A DNA stretch of 64,000 nucleotides from NCBI RefSeq assembly GCF_000147355.1, contig NC_014506.1:124001-188000 (forward strand), given 5' to 3'. The notes beneath the pieces were generated by a model. The model was not told the origin of the DNA, ran no database searches, and was given only the letters and a program-made list of their open reading frames with translations. Made by a program: the position numbers and the translations under genes. Positions 1-7,528 of this stretch are shown piece after piece. This DNA comes from Sulfurimonas autotrophica DSM 16294. Its GTDB lineage: Bacteria > Campylobacterota > Campylobacteria > Campylobacterales > Sulfurimonadaceae. How positions within the stretch are numbered: the first letter of the stretch is position 1; each line of letters begins with the position of its first letter.

Positions 1-797
1 AATGGAAAGGGCAAAAAGTTGAACTTAACGGTCGTATAGTTTTTGTAGACGGGACAAAAGAGTCAACATTAGACCTTTTTGATGAACTGATAGAAAATCA
101 TAATATTGAGTTAAAAATACAGGTTGAAGTCACTTCTATAGAAAAAGAGGATGATTATTTTAATATTCATATGGCTGGCAGCACTATTATGGCAAAGAGA
201 GTTGTTGTTACTATAGGACGTATGGGCAAACCGAATAAGCCAAGTTATAAAATCCCTCCAAGTATCAGAAAAAAAGTAAATTATACCCTTGATGAATGTC
301 AGGATGGTGAAAAGGTCCTTATTGTGGGCGGTGGAGACAGTGCTGTAGAATATGCTGTGGATTTAGTCGGCAGAAATGAAGTCGCAATTTGCTACAGAAG
401 GGAAACATTTCGCCGTGCAAATCCTTTAAATCAAAGAAATATTGCCAATGCAATAGCTCATAATGAAGTACGACCGATTTTAGGTGTAAATATTGACGGT
501 CTTGAAGATGATAATGGTAGAGTGAAAGTTCTTTTTACTGAGATTGAACCGGAAACATTTGATAGAGTGATTTATGCTATCGGCGGAACAACACCAAGTG
601 CATTTTTAGCAAGCTCAGGTATAGAAGAAGAGGATGGAAAACCCAAATATGATGAGCATTACGAGACAAATATCAAAGGTCTTTTTGTAGCTGGAGATAT
701 AACACAAGAGAGCGGCGGAAGCATAGCGCTTGGACTGAACCAGGGCTATGAAATTGCCTGTTATATAAAAGGCGGATGTAAAAACTGTAAGGATTAG
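1..797 (+). CDS. FAD/NAD(P)-dependent thioredoxin reductase-like oxidoreductase, 5' truncated
   Basis: The frame is open from base 3 to the stop at 795-797, so the start lies left of the window and about 264 residues are visible. A second Rossmann motif (LIVGGGDSAVEYA) binds the nicotinamide cofactor, and the C-terminal NIKGLFVAGDIT motif is the FAD-binding signature of the thioredoxin reductase / YpdA class. An in-frame ATG at 171 is internal, because the coding frame continues upstream without a break. The end carries a CKNC pair that could be redox-active or bind metal. The substrate cannot be named; a ferredoxin/flavodoxin-NADP or bacillithiol-disulfide type reductase are alternatives. 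The stop overlaps the convergent downstream gene by 4 bp. Confidence 0.85.
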   Translation, partial: WKGQKVELNGRIVFVDGTKESTLDLFDELIENHNIELKIQVEVTSIEKEDDYFNIHMAGSTIMAKRVVVTIGRMGKPNKPSYKIPPSIRKKVNYTLDECQDGEKVLIVGGGDSAVEYAVDLVGRNEVAICYRRETFRRANPLNQRNIANAIAHNEVRPILGVNIDGLEDDNGRVKVLFTEIEPETFDRVIYAIGGTTPSAFLASSGIEEEDGKPKYDEHYETNIKGLFVAGDITQESGGSIALGLNQGYEIACYIKGGCKNCKD

Positions 798-1156
798 GTC
801 TTTGTCTCGGATAAAATCGCAGGGTCTTTTTCACTTATAATACCTTCTGGGGTATCAAGGATGAGTTCAATCTCGCAATGAAGATATTCTGAAGTGGAGA
901 GGGGCACAAAAGCAGGGTCTTCAAAGGCGGCTTTTTTTGCTCCGATTATTACAGCATCAGCCAAAGAGAGATTTTTGTCACTTTCATAAGAACCGCGAAG
1001 TTCATCATTTAAGTAAAGATTTGTAGTTGTTTTTACAACTTGATGCAGCAAAGGGTGTTCGCCTAAAAGAGATTTTTTGTCAATGCTGTTTTGTGCTTGA
1101 AGTACTTCTTGTATGGAATCGCGAGAGAGTTGCAGTAAAACAGAACGACTCATCAC
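794..1156 (-). CDS. Short AMMECR1-like protein (AmmeMemoRadiSam protein A type)
   Basis: At 120 aa this is shorter than the roughly 180 aa usual for AMMECR1 proteins. Recognition rests on order and spacing: an N-terminal helix (LLQLSRDSIQEVL), a strand with DELRGSYES (residues 51-59) where the family has the near-invariant LRGCIG, then the helix AKKAAFEDPAFVPLS (about 73-87) and a strand CEIELILDTPE. The C-terminal third of the family is absent. The Cys-Ile-Gly part of the signature is replaced, so the family function (itself poorly known, linked to a radical SAM enzyme and a Memo-like protein) may be lost or changed. An AGGAG ribosome site precedes the ATG. No radical SAM partner of that system is visible nearby. 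Confidence 0.65.
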   Translation of the reverse strand: MMSRSVLLQLSRDSIQEVLQAQNSIDKKSLLGEHPLLHQVVKTTTNLYLNDELRGSYESDKNLSLADAVIIGAKKAAFEDPAFVPLSTSEYLHCEIELILDTPEGIISEKDPAILSETKT

Positions 1157-1184
1157 ATACTCCTTTGCTCTTTTTTAATGTGAC

Positions 1185-1215
1185 CCACTATAATGAGCAA
1201 AGCCCATTATAGTGG
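1185..1215. repeat. Perfect 11-bp inverted repeat upstream of the AMMECR1-like gene
   Basis: CCACTATAATG at 1185-1195 is mirrored by CATTATAGTGG at 1205-1215, with a 9-nt loop. Each arm contains TATAAT, so the same sequence could serve as a -10 element in either direction. In the minus direction it sits about 50 bp before the AMMECR1-like start. It could be an operator, a promoter, or a bidirectional terminator for the antiporter side; there is no strong T-run to settle this. Confidence 0.45.
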
Positions 1216-1255
1216 CAGGGACTCAAGTCCCTACAACCCCCTAAAGCTACAAAAA

Positions 1256-2425
1256 CTAAAGTTTTTGAGAATTTAAGGACTTTCTAGATTTGTAGATATT
1301 TACTAATTTTATAACAATCATAACACTTATCACCTGAAACAGAGCCGCCAAAATAAAGGCATAGTAGTGAAACTTATCTATAGAGTTGGCTGTATACGCA
1401 AGGGTTGCCATCGCAATAAGAAGTGTCAACGGCATAGAGTGGGAAAGCCCGAATAAAATAGTGTCAACAAACCCCAGCTCTTTTACAAAGACCAAAGAAG
1501 CAAAAAGACGCATCAAAATCATAACTACGGTAATAATAACCGCTTCTTTTATAAGCCCGTTTATTAAAAGAGCATCAAGATTAAAAGAACTTCCGATATG
1601 AATGAAAAAGATAGGTATTAAAAACCCAAAGCCAAAAGATGCAAGTTTCTCAGGCAGCTGGTGTTTATGCTCAAAAAAAGTCGGAATAAATATACCTGCT
1701 AAAAATGCGCCAAAAGCAAGTTCAAGATGTAAAAAGAGCATGGCACCTATGAGCAGAAAAAATATACCCATTGAGAGACGAATGTCTTGCTCTTTGTTGT
1801 CATTGTGCGGCATCAGCGCTATGGCAACTTTAGGAAACCACCAAAATATAAGCTGCATTGAGCGAAACAGGATGAACATAAAGAGTAAAAATGCCAAAAG
1901 TGCCATAATCGTTTGAAAAAGCCCTAAACCAAAACCGGATTTTAAGGCTGCAGAAGTAATGGTAAGAATCACGATACTCACAACTTCACCTATCCCGCCG
2001 ACTGTCATTGAAAGAGTGAGCCAGGGAGTTTTTCCATACTCTTTTGACAAAGATGCAACCAGTCCGACAGAGATAAGCGGTAATAAAACCATAAAGATTT
2101 TTCCCAAATCAAACTGCATAGAAAAGGCGATAGAAAAGGCATATAACAGCACAAGGTATACAACAGCTTTTTTCATAATACTGCTAGGTGTTTTGAGGAC
2201 ATTTTTTAAGTTGATTTCTGTTCCGGCAATAAACATAAGGTACAAAAAGCCAAATTCAGCCACCAAATCAAAAAGATGCTCATCATGTAAAAAACCGACA
2301 TATCCCAGCAGAGAGCCTAGTATAATCTCTATAGGCGTAGTAGGCAGGCGTAAAAATCTGGCAATAAAAGGGGAAAATATAATAATGAGTGATATTGTAA
2401 TGATTAATACTGTATTGTCACTCAT
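1256..2425 (-). CDS. Cation:proton antiporter, CPA2 / KefB-like membrane domain
   Basis: This 389-aa inner-membrane protein is almost wholly hydrophobic, with about a dozen membrane segments. It has the CPA2 (Na+/H+ exchanger) layout: an N-terminal RLPTTPIEIILGSLLGYVG stretch, an AGTEINL motif, and a GGIGEVVSI segment in the core. It should exchange Na+ or K+ for protons. No C-terminal TrkA-N (RCK) domain is present, so it is the transport domain alone, unlike full KefB/KefC. It lies in the same direction as bioB and topA, with 26 bp to bioB. The ATG at 2425 is the first good start. Confidence 0.88.
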   Translation of the reverse strand: MSDNTVLIITISLIIIFSPFIARFLRLPTTPIEIILGSLLGYVGFLHDEHLFDLVAEFGFLYLMFIAGTEINLKNVLKTPSSIMKKAVVYLVLLYAFSIAFSMQFDLGKIFMVLLPLISVGLVASLSKEYGKTPWLTLSMTVGGIGEVVSIVILTITSAALKSGFGLGLFQTIMALLAFLLFMFILFRSMQLIFWWFPKVAIALMPHNDNKEQDIRLSMGIFFLLIGAMLFLHLELAFGAFLAGIFIPTFFEHKHQLPEKLASFGFGFLIPIFFIHIGSSFNLDALLINGLIKEAVIITVVMILMRLFASLVFVKELGFVDTILFGLSHSMPLTLLIAMATLAYTANSIDKFHYYAFILAALFQVISVMIVIKLVNIYKSRKSLNSQKL

Positions 2426-2451
2426 AAAATATTCCCCTTTTGTAAAATGAT

Positions 2452-3294
2452 TTATACGCGTTTGGCTACATCAAGACCGAGTGCTTTGAGCATCTCTAAA
2501 TCCTGACTCATTACTCGACCTTTTGTTGTCAAGTAGTTTCCTATAACAATAGAGTTTGTACCGTTTTCAAAAATCTCCGCCTGACGCGATCCAAACATAA
2601 GCTCGCGACCGCCTGCAACCATAATTCTATCAGCATCACAAAGTGTCTTTTTTGTGAGTCTTATAAGTGCGAGCGCTTCATCTGTCGTTAACGGATTTGG
2701 CTCGAGTTCAAGTGCTACATTATGATGGTAAAAGTTAATAGGCACAGAAGTAGGATTAAGTGATTTAAGAGAACTTAGCATTGAGATTCTGTCTTCTTGC
2801 GATTCGCCCAGCCCGAAAATTCCGCCGCTTATGAGCACTAAACCTGCTTCATTGACGTTTTGGCAGGTTTCATATCGCTCACTCCAAGGATGCGTTGTGC
2901 AAATCTGAGGATAAAAGGCTTCACTGGTTTCAAGGTTATGATTGTAGGCTTTGATGCCTGCTTCTTTTAAGACAAGAAGCTGCTCAACACTTGCTGTACC
3001 ATTACATGCAATCAGACGCAGCTGGGGCGCTACTTTTTGCACCTCTTTTGCAACATTGCAGACAAATGCCAATGTTTTATCAGTGAGACCTTTGTCGGCG
3101 GTAACGAGACAAAATCCAAGTGCACCGTTGTCTCTTGCCTGCACGGCTTCTTGACAGATTATATCCATAGGTTTTTGTTTGTAGCGTTCTATATCTGCTT
3201 TGTAGCGTACGCTCTGCGAACAAAACTTGCAGTCTTCCTTACATGTACCGCTGTTTATGTTACAAATGGAACATAAAAATATTTTTTCACTCAC
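2452..3294 (-). CDS. bioB: Biotin synthase
   Basis: BioB is a radical SAM enzyme that inserts sulfur into dethiobiotin in the last step of biotin synthesis. The radical SAM cluster motif CKEDCKFC is at residues 18-25 (C18, C22, C25), giving the CxxxCxxC pattern, and NFYHHNVALELEPNPL and MVAGGRELMFGSRQ are BioB-type blocks. The 280-aa length is shorter than the about 346 aa of E. coli and fits the compact Campylobacterota form. Its start overlaps the stop of the YfcE-like gene by 4 bp, suggesting translational coupling. No other bio genes are in the window. Confidence 0.95.
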   Translation of the reverse strand: MSEKIFLCSICNINSGTCKEDCKFCSQSVRYKADIERYKQKPMDIICQEAVQARDNGALGFCLVTADKGLTDKTLAFVCNVAKEVQKVAPQLRLIACNGTASVEQLLVLKEAGIKAYNHNLETSEAFYPQICTTHPWSERYETCQNVNEAGLVLISGGIFGLGESQEDRISMLSSLKSLNPTSVPINFYHHNVALELEPNPLTTDEALALIRLTKKTLCDADRIMVAGGRELMFGSRQAEIFENGTNSIVIGNYLTTKGRVMSQDLEMLKALGLDVAKRV

Positions 3295-3815
3295 TGCTTT
3301 TGCCTTTTATATGAAAAAGTTTTGTTTACACTGTAACTTTCTTCTTTTTTGTTTTGTGTATAGTAGTTTACTATAAATTCATCTTCGAGTACTTCAAGCA
3401 TAGCACATTCAGAAGTTGGCTTGTTTCTTGCACATACTTCACCGGGATTTAAAAAAAGAACACCCTTGATAAACTCCACTTCAAACTTATGAGTATGTCC
3501 AAAAATAATGACTTGGGCATCATTGCTCATATAAAATGGCAGGTGCATAAGCTTAAACTTTGTATTTGCCAGTTTAAAATAATAGGGTTCTTGAACTAAA
3601 TGGTATTTGTTGTGATACTCAACCAAATGGGCATCATTGTTCCCATATACGGCAATATACTTTTTTTCGCACTCTTTAAGCAGGTCAAGTATTTCTTTTT
3701 CAACAATATCTCCGGCATGTATAATAAACTCAGCACCGTTTTGTAAAAGCATATCAAGAGCCGCTTTGGCTTTTTTAACCTTTTTATGGGTATCTGAGAG
3801 TATACCTATCTTCAT
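3291..3815 (-). CDS. YfcE/MJ0936-family metallophosphoesterase
   Basis: A 174-aa calcineurin-like phosphodiesterase. The metal-binding blocks are in order: D8-T-H10, GD at residues 35-36, GNND at 58-61 and GHTH at 106-109, the standard dinuclear-metal arrangement. Family members hydrolyse phosphodiesters in vitro; the physiological substrate is unknown. It is sandwiched between topA and bioB with 4-bp overlaps on both sides, so the three genes form one transcription unit. Confidence 0.9.
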   Translation of the reverse strand: MKIGILSDTHKKVKKAKAALDMLLQNGAEFIIHAGDIVEKEILDLLKECEKKYIAVYGNNDAHLVEYHNKYHLVQEPYYFKLANTKFKLMHLPFYMSNDAQVIIFGHTHKFEVEFIKGVLFLNPGEVCARNKPTSECAMLEVLEDEFIVNYYTQNKKEESYSVNKTFSYKRQKQ

Positions 3816-6046
3816 TTTTTTGTATCTATCTCTTCTTTTGGTGTACGTGCCTTACACTTCACACACTCATAAACCTCTTTATTTCTGTACGTTCGAGGTG
3901 CTAAAACTCCGCTGCATCCTTCTTCTTTACATTTAATAGTCGTAGGTTCAAACTTCGAGATGAATTTACAATCAGGGTAATTTTCACATCCCCAAAAAGG
4001 ACCTCTGCGAGAGTTTTTCAGGCTGATTTTTCCGCCACAGTCAGGACACGGTGTTTCACTTACTTTTTCTTCGACATTGATGCTCTTTGTGTTTTTACAC
4101 TCTGGGTAATTTGAACATGCCAAAAATTCACCGTTACGGCCATTTTTCACTATCATATCTGCGCCGCATTTGTCACATTTTTCATCGGCAGTTGTCTCTT
4201 TTTTCTCAACTGCATTGCCTTCTTCGTCACACTGTTCTGTGTATTTACATTTAGGAAAACCGCTACATGCGATAAAGTTTCCAAAACGTCCGCTTCTAAG
4301 CAGTAACTCATGCTCTCCACATTTAGGACAAGTGCGTCCAAGCGGTTTTGCAAGCTTTAAAGAGACGATGTTTTCTTTACCCTCTTCTATCTGTTTCATA
4401 AACTTTTCATAAAACTCCAACAGAAGTTTTTGCCAGTCTACTTTACCTTCTGCAATCTCATCAAGTTCTTCTTCCATCTCAGCCGTAAAATTAATGTCAA
4501 CGATGTTTGGAAAGTTTTTCTCTAATATTTCTGTAACGGTAAAAGCAATCTCAGTAGGTATGATCTGTTTTTTTTCTATCGTTACATAAGTACGGTTTGA
4601 AAGTGTGGCAATCGTCGGCGCATAAGTTGAAGGGCGCCCAACACCCTCAGCTTCAAGCTTTTTAATCAAACTCGCTTCAGAATAACGAGACGGCGGCTCT
4701 GTAAAGTGCTGCTCAGGTTTTACGCTTTGTATTTCGGCTTTTTCACCCTCTTTGAGTGTAGGTAAAAGTTTATCTTTGTCTTCTGTACCCGTTACCGCAT
4801 AAAAACCGTCAAATATCAGCTTGCGCCCGCTTGCACGGAATTCATTTTCATTGCCCTTAAAGATGATGCTTTGCTGCTCGAAAATCGCATCTTCCATTTG
4901 GCAGGCCATGAAACGCTCATATATTAGACGGTAGAGTTTAATCTCATCCGCTTTTAAAAAGCTTTGTGCTACTTCAGGTGTGAACTGCAGCATGGTAGGA
5001 CGAATAGCCTCGTGTGCTTCTTGTGCACCTTTAGCTTTTTTTGTATAAATTTTCGGCTCTTTCGGCAGGTACTTTTTGCCGTAACGGTTTTCTATGATGC
5101 CGCGGACAGCGCCCACGGCTTCTTGTGCGAGGTTCAGTGAATCCGTTCTCATATAGGTAATGACACCTGAAGTTCCATCAGGAGTTTTTACACCTTCATA
5201 GAGAGTTTGGGCTATCATCATCGTCTTTTTCGGTGTAAATCCAAGCTTACTTGATGCAGTCTGCTGCAGTGTTGATGTCATAAACGGCGGCGGTGTTGAT
5301 GATTTTCTCTGTTTTGTTTCGATTTTAGCAATTGTAAAATTATCATTTTTTACACTTTGAGTAATTGTCTCTGCCTGCTCTTTGTTCTCAATAGAGAGTT
5401 TTGAGAGCTTTTTATCTTTGTGTTTTATTAAGTTTGCATCAATATTTGTTTTAAAAACGGTGTCAATGCTCCAGTATTCTTGAGGAACAAAGGCTTTTAT
5501 TTCACGTTCACGGTCAACTACAAGTTTGAGTGTTGAAGATTGAACACGACCGCCTGAAAGCCCTTTTTGAATCTTTGATGCTAAAAGCGGAGAGAGCTTA
5601 TACCCTACTATACGGTCAAGCAGACGACGTGCCTGTTGGGCATTTACCATGTCCATATCTATTTTACGCGCAGACTCTAAAGCATGTTTGATGGCCGTTT
5701 TTGTAATCTCATGAAAAACAATACGAGGCAACTCAAGCGGGTCTTTTTTGATAGCATGGGCGATGTGCCAGCCTATAGCTTCACCCTCGCGGTCCTCATC
5801 GGTCGCGATGTAGATAGTGTCGGCTTTTTTGGCTTTTTCTTTTATCTCTTTAACAGTGGGAGCATTCTCTTTTGCAACTGAATACTTAGGAACAAGTTCA
5901 TGTGTTTCTTCATCAAGTGTAATTCCAAAACGCGATTTTGGCAGATCTCTAATGTGTCCTTTGGAGGCAATAACATCATAGTCCTTGCCTAAAAAGTTCT
6001 TGATAGTCTTTGCTTTTGCGGGTGATTCGACGATTATTAAGTTCAA
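3812..6046 (-). CDS. topA: DNA topoisomerase I (type IA)
   Basis: TopA relaxes negative supercoils by a transient 5'-phosphotyrosine break. The N-terminal Toprim domain shows E7 in IVESPAKAKT and the acidic DEDREGEA block around residues 83-90. The active-site tyrosine is Y298 in ITYMRTDS. The C-terminus carries four zinc ribbons, each built from paired CxxC-type motifs (CPKCGEHE, CDKCGADM, CPDCGGKI, CKEEGC). The 744-aa length is normal. It heads the topA-yfcE-bioB run on this strand. Confidence 0.97.
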   Translation of the reverse strand: MNLIIVESPAKAKTIKNFLGKDYDVIASKGHIRDLPKSRFGITLDEETHELVPKYSVAKENAPTVKEIKEKAKKADTIYIATDEDREGEAIGWHIAHAIKKDPLELPRIVFHEITKTAIKHALESARKIDMDMVNAQQARRLLDRIVGYKLSPLLASKIQKGLSGGRVQSSTLKLVVDREREIKAFVPQEYWSIDTVFKTNIDANLIKHKDKKLSKLSIENKEQAETITQSVKNDNFTIAKIETKQRKSSTPPPFMTSTLQQTASSKLGFTPKKTMMIAQTLYEGVKTPDGTSGVITYMRTDSLNLAQEAVGAVRGIIENRYGKKYLPKEPKIYTKKAKGAQEAHEAIRPTMLQFTPEVAQSFLKADEIKLYRLIYERFMACQMEDAIFEQQSIIFKGNENEFRASGRKLIFDGFYAVTGTEDKDKLLPTLKEGEKAEIQSVKPEQHFTEPPSRYSEASLIKKLEAEGVGRPSTYAPTIATLSNRTYVTIEKKQIIPTEIAFTVTEILEKNFPNIVDINFTAEMEEELDEIAEGKVDWQKLLLEFYEKFMKQIEEGKENIVSLKLAKPLGRTCPKCGEHELLLRSGRFGNFIACSGFPKCKYTEQCDEEGNAVEKKETTADEKCDKCGADMIVKNGRNGEFLACSNYPECKNTKSINVEEKVSETPCPDCGGKISLKNSRRGPFWGCENYPDCKFISKFEPTTIKCKEEGCSGVLAPRTYRNKEVYECVKCKARTPKEEIDTKK

Positions 6047-6123
6047 ATAGTTTTCCTATATATAGTATAGTGATTTGGTTTTTGATTTTGGAAGTGTATC
6101 TAAAAAAGATTAAATTGTGAATT

Positions 6124-6468
6124 TTATGCAAAATCTAAAATAATTTGCACTCTTTGTTCAATCTCTAAAAGTTCCTGTTGGGATAGTGAAGTTATGACTT
6201 CTGATTGGAGTCTAGTGTTGTCAATGGTCCTAATCTGGTCACATAAAATTTCTGAAGTTTTTAAGAGTTTGTCTCTTAGTTGTACCCTCAAACGTAAAGG
6301 AAAAGAGTTTTCAACCAAAGATGTCGTAAGCGGTAAAATAATACATGTAGTATGCCCAATATCATTAAGTAAGTTTGTTTGGAGTACCAAAACAGGTCGT
6401 GTCTTACAAACTTTATGACCTTTTGAAGGATAAAGTTTTGCCAGATATATATTCCCCCGTTTAAACAT
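6124..6468 (-). CDS. Type II toxin, MazF/PemK family
   Basis: A 114-aa protein beginning with the MazF pattern RGNIYLAKLYPSKGHKVCKTRPVLVLQ, followed by IILPLTTS and a DQIRTID block that matches the conserved MazF core. The family are sequence-specific endoribonucleases blocked by a cognate antitoxin. It overlaps the ribbon-helix-helix gene 6461-6703 by 8 bp, the usual antitoxin-then-toxin order. The opposite-strand ORF here is a shadow. Confidence 0.9.
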   Translation of the reverse strand: MFKRGNIYLAKLYPSKGHKVCKTRPVLVLQTNLLNDIGHTTCIILPLTTSLVENSFPLRLRVQLRDKLLKTSEILCDQIRTIDNTRLQSEVITSLSQQELLEIEQRVQIILDFA

Positions 6469-6703
6469 GTTCCAATCCGTCTGTAATTGTATTATCCATA
6501 TCGAGTGTCACTTCACTATTAGATACCCTGACATTAAAAGATGCTTGTTCTATCTGTTTACGTAAGGCTTCTTTTTTGATATGTTTTTCATACTCTCTAA
6601 TAGCTTTTCGGATGAGCTCACTTTTACTAAGATGCAGACTCTTTGCCAGTTCCGTCACATGTTCAAAAAAAGTATCTTCTGTCTTGAGTGTAATAGTTTT
6701 CAT
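6461..6703 (-). CDS. Ribbon-helix-helix antitoxin for the MazF-like toxin
   Basis: An 80-aa protein with an N-terminal RHH fold: strand TITLKTEDTFFEHV, helix TELAKSLHLSKSELIRKAIREYEKHI. The C-terminal tail (NSEVTLDMDN) would wrap the toxin. It precedes and overlaps the toxin gene, and probably represses its own promoter. Confidence 0.88.
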   Translation of the reverse strand: MKTITLKTEDTFFEHVTELAKSLHLSKSELIRKAIREYEKHIKKEALRKQIEQASFNVRVSNSEVTLDMDNTITDGLEHV

Positions 6704-6765
6704 AAAAAGTCCTTTACTTGAAAAAGTAATACTATTTTACTTAAAATAAAATTATTTATCAATTT

Positions 6766-7086
6766 TTAACATTCTAGTTTTTCACAAAGGGTTTTCTTTA
6801 CATGTAAGAAGCTCTTTTCTTTGAGTGATGCTATAAACTTTGAGCCTTTTATTAAGGAGCTGTCTACTGCTGTTAATTTAGGAACTATGATGACAGAATC
6901 TTTTTTAAGCGAGCCGTCTGCAATATCCTCAGTTGTTATTTTAATGCCTTCTCGTGAGAGGTTACTTGTAAGCGGCAAAATGAGAAAATCATCTTTTGAT
7001 ATGCTTTGAAAAACCAAAACGGGACGTCCTTTACTTTTAGTAAAGTCAGAGTAGGGCATGTTTATGTAGTAGATATCTCCTACCAT
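6766..7086 (-). CDS. Second type II toxin, MazF/PemK family
   Basis: This 106-aa protein starts with VGDIYYINMPYSDFTKSKGRPVLVFQ and has FLILPLTSNLS, the MazF core pattern. It differs clearly in sequence from the MazF at 6124, so it is not a recent duplicate. It overlaps a Phd/YefM-type antitoxin by 7 bp; MazF paired with a Phd-like antitoxin is a known mixed combination. Confidence 0.87.
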   Translation of the reverse strand: MVGDIYYINMPYSDFTKSKGRPVLVFQSISKDDFLILPLTSNLSREGIKITTEDIADGSLKKDSVIIVPKLTAVDSSLIKGSKFIASLKEKSFLHVKKTLCEKLEC

Positions 7087-7337
7087 TGTGAGTAGTCCTC
7101 ATCTTCATCATCAAAATTATTTTTACTCAGACCGATGGCAATCTTTCCAAAATTGTCAATTTCATTGTCACTCCAAAAACTCCATTCATCTTGCGTGTTT
7201 TGTATCTTTTTGTATTTTTCATAGTCCATTACAACAACAAAAGGTTTGTCTCTTTTGGTTATAAGCAAATCATCACGCAGTGCTTCTTGGAGTCTCATAG
7301 AGTTTTGTTTTAGTTCTGAAGCAGATATTTTATGCAT
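7080..7337 (-). CDS. Phd/YefM-type antitoxin
   Basis: An 85-aa protein from the ATG at 7337, which has AAGGA 8 nt upstream; a longer frame from 7385 lacks such a site. The N-terminus (KISASELKQNSMRLQEAL, then LLITKRDKPFVVVMDYEKYKK) is the Phd/YefM DNA-binding fold, and the acidic C-terminus (DDEDEDYSQW) is the likely toxin-neutralising tail. It is coupled to the MazF-like toxin at 6766-7086. Confidence 0.82.
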   Translation of the reverse strand: MHKISASELKQNSMRLQEALRDDLLITKRDKPFVVVMDYEKYKKIQNTQDEWSFWSDNEIDNFGKIAIGLSKNNFDDEDEDYSQW

Positions 7338-7420
7338 AAGATGTCCTTTTTGTCTATTATAGCTATTTTGACTATTATATGTCAAATATAAAAAATTTTA
7401 TAAATTTTACATTTTTTTTC

Positions 7421-7447
7421 TAAAGTTATTTTTTTGGCTGTCGATTT
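7421..7447 (+). promoter_or_regulatory. Sigma-28 (FliA) promoter of the flagellin gene
   Basis: TAAAGTTA at 7421-7428 and GTCGATTT at 7440-7447 are separated by exactly 11 bp, matching the TAAAGTTT-N11-GCCGATAA consensus at most positions. Transcription should begin about 7455, after the ORF's earliest in-frame start, which supports the flagellin start at 7529. Confidence 0.85.
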
Positions 7448-7528
7448 AGTTTGAGTCTCGGGCAAGGAAGCCTAAAGATAAAACAAAAAACAAAGAGCGA
7501 AAGGCTCTTCCATAGAAAAGGATTTATT

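Noticed and set aside
1959-2450. 163-residue plus-strand frame opposite the antiporter
   Set aside because: Composition is that of a reversed membrane protein gene, and the antiporter frame is convincing; it is a shadow.
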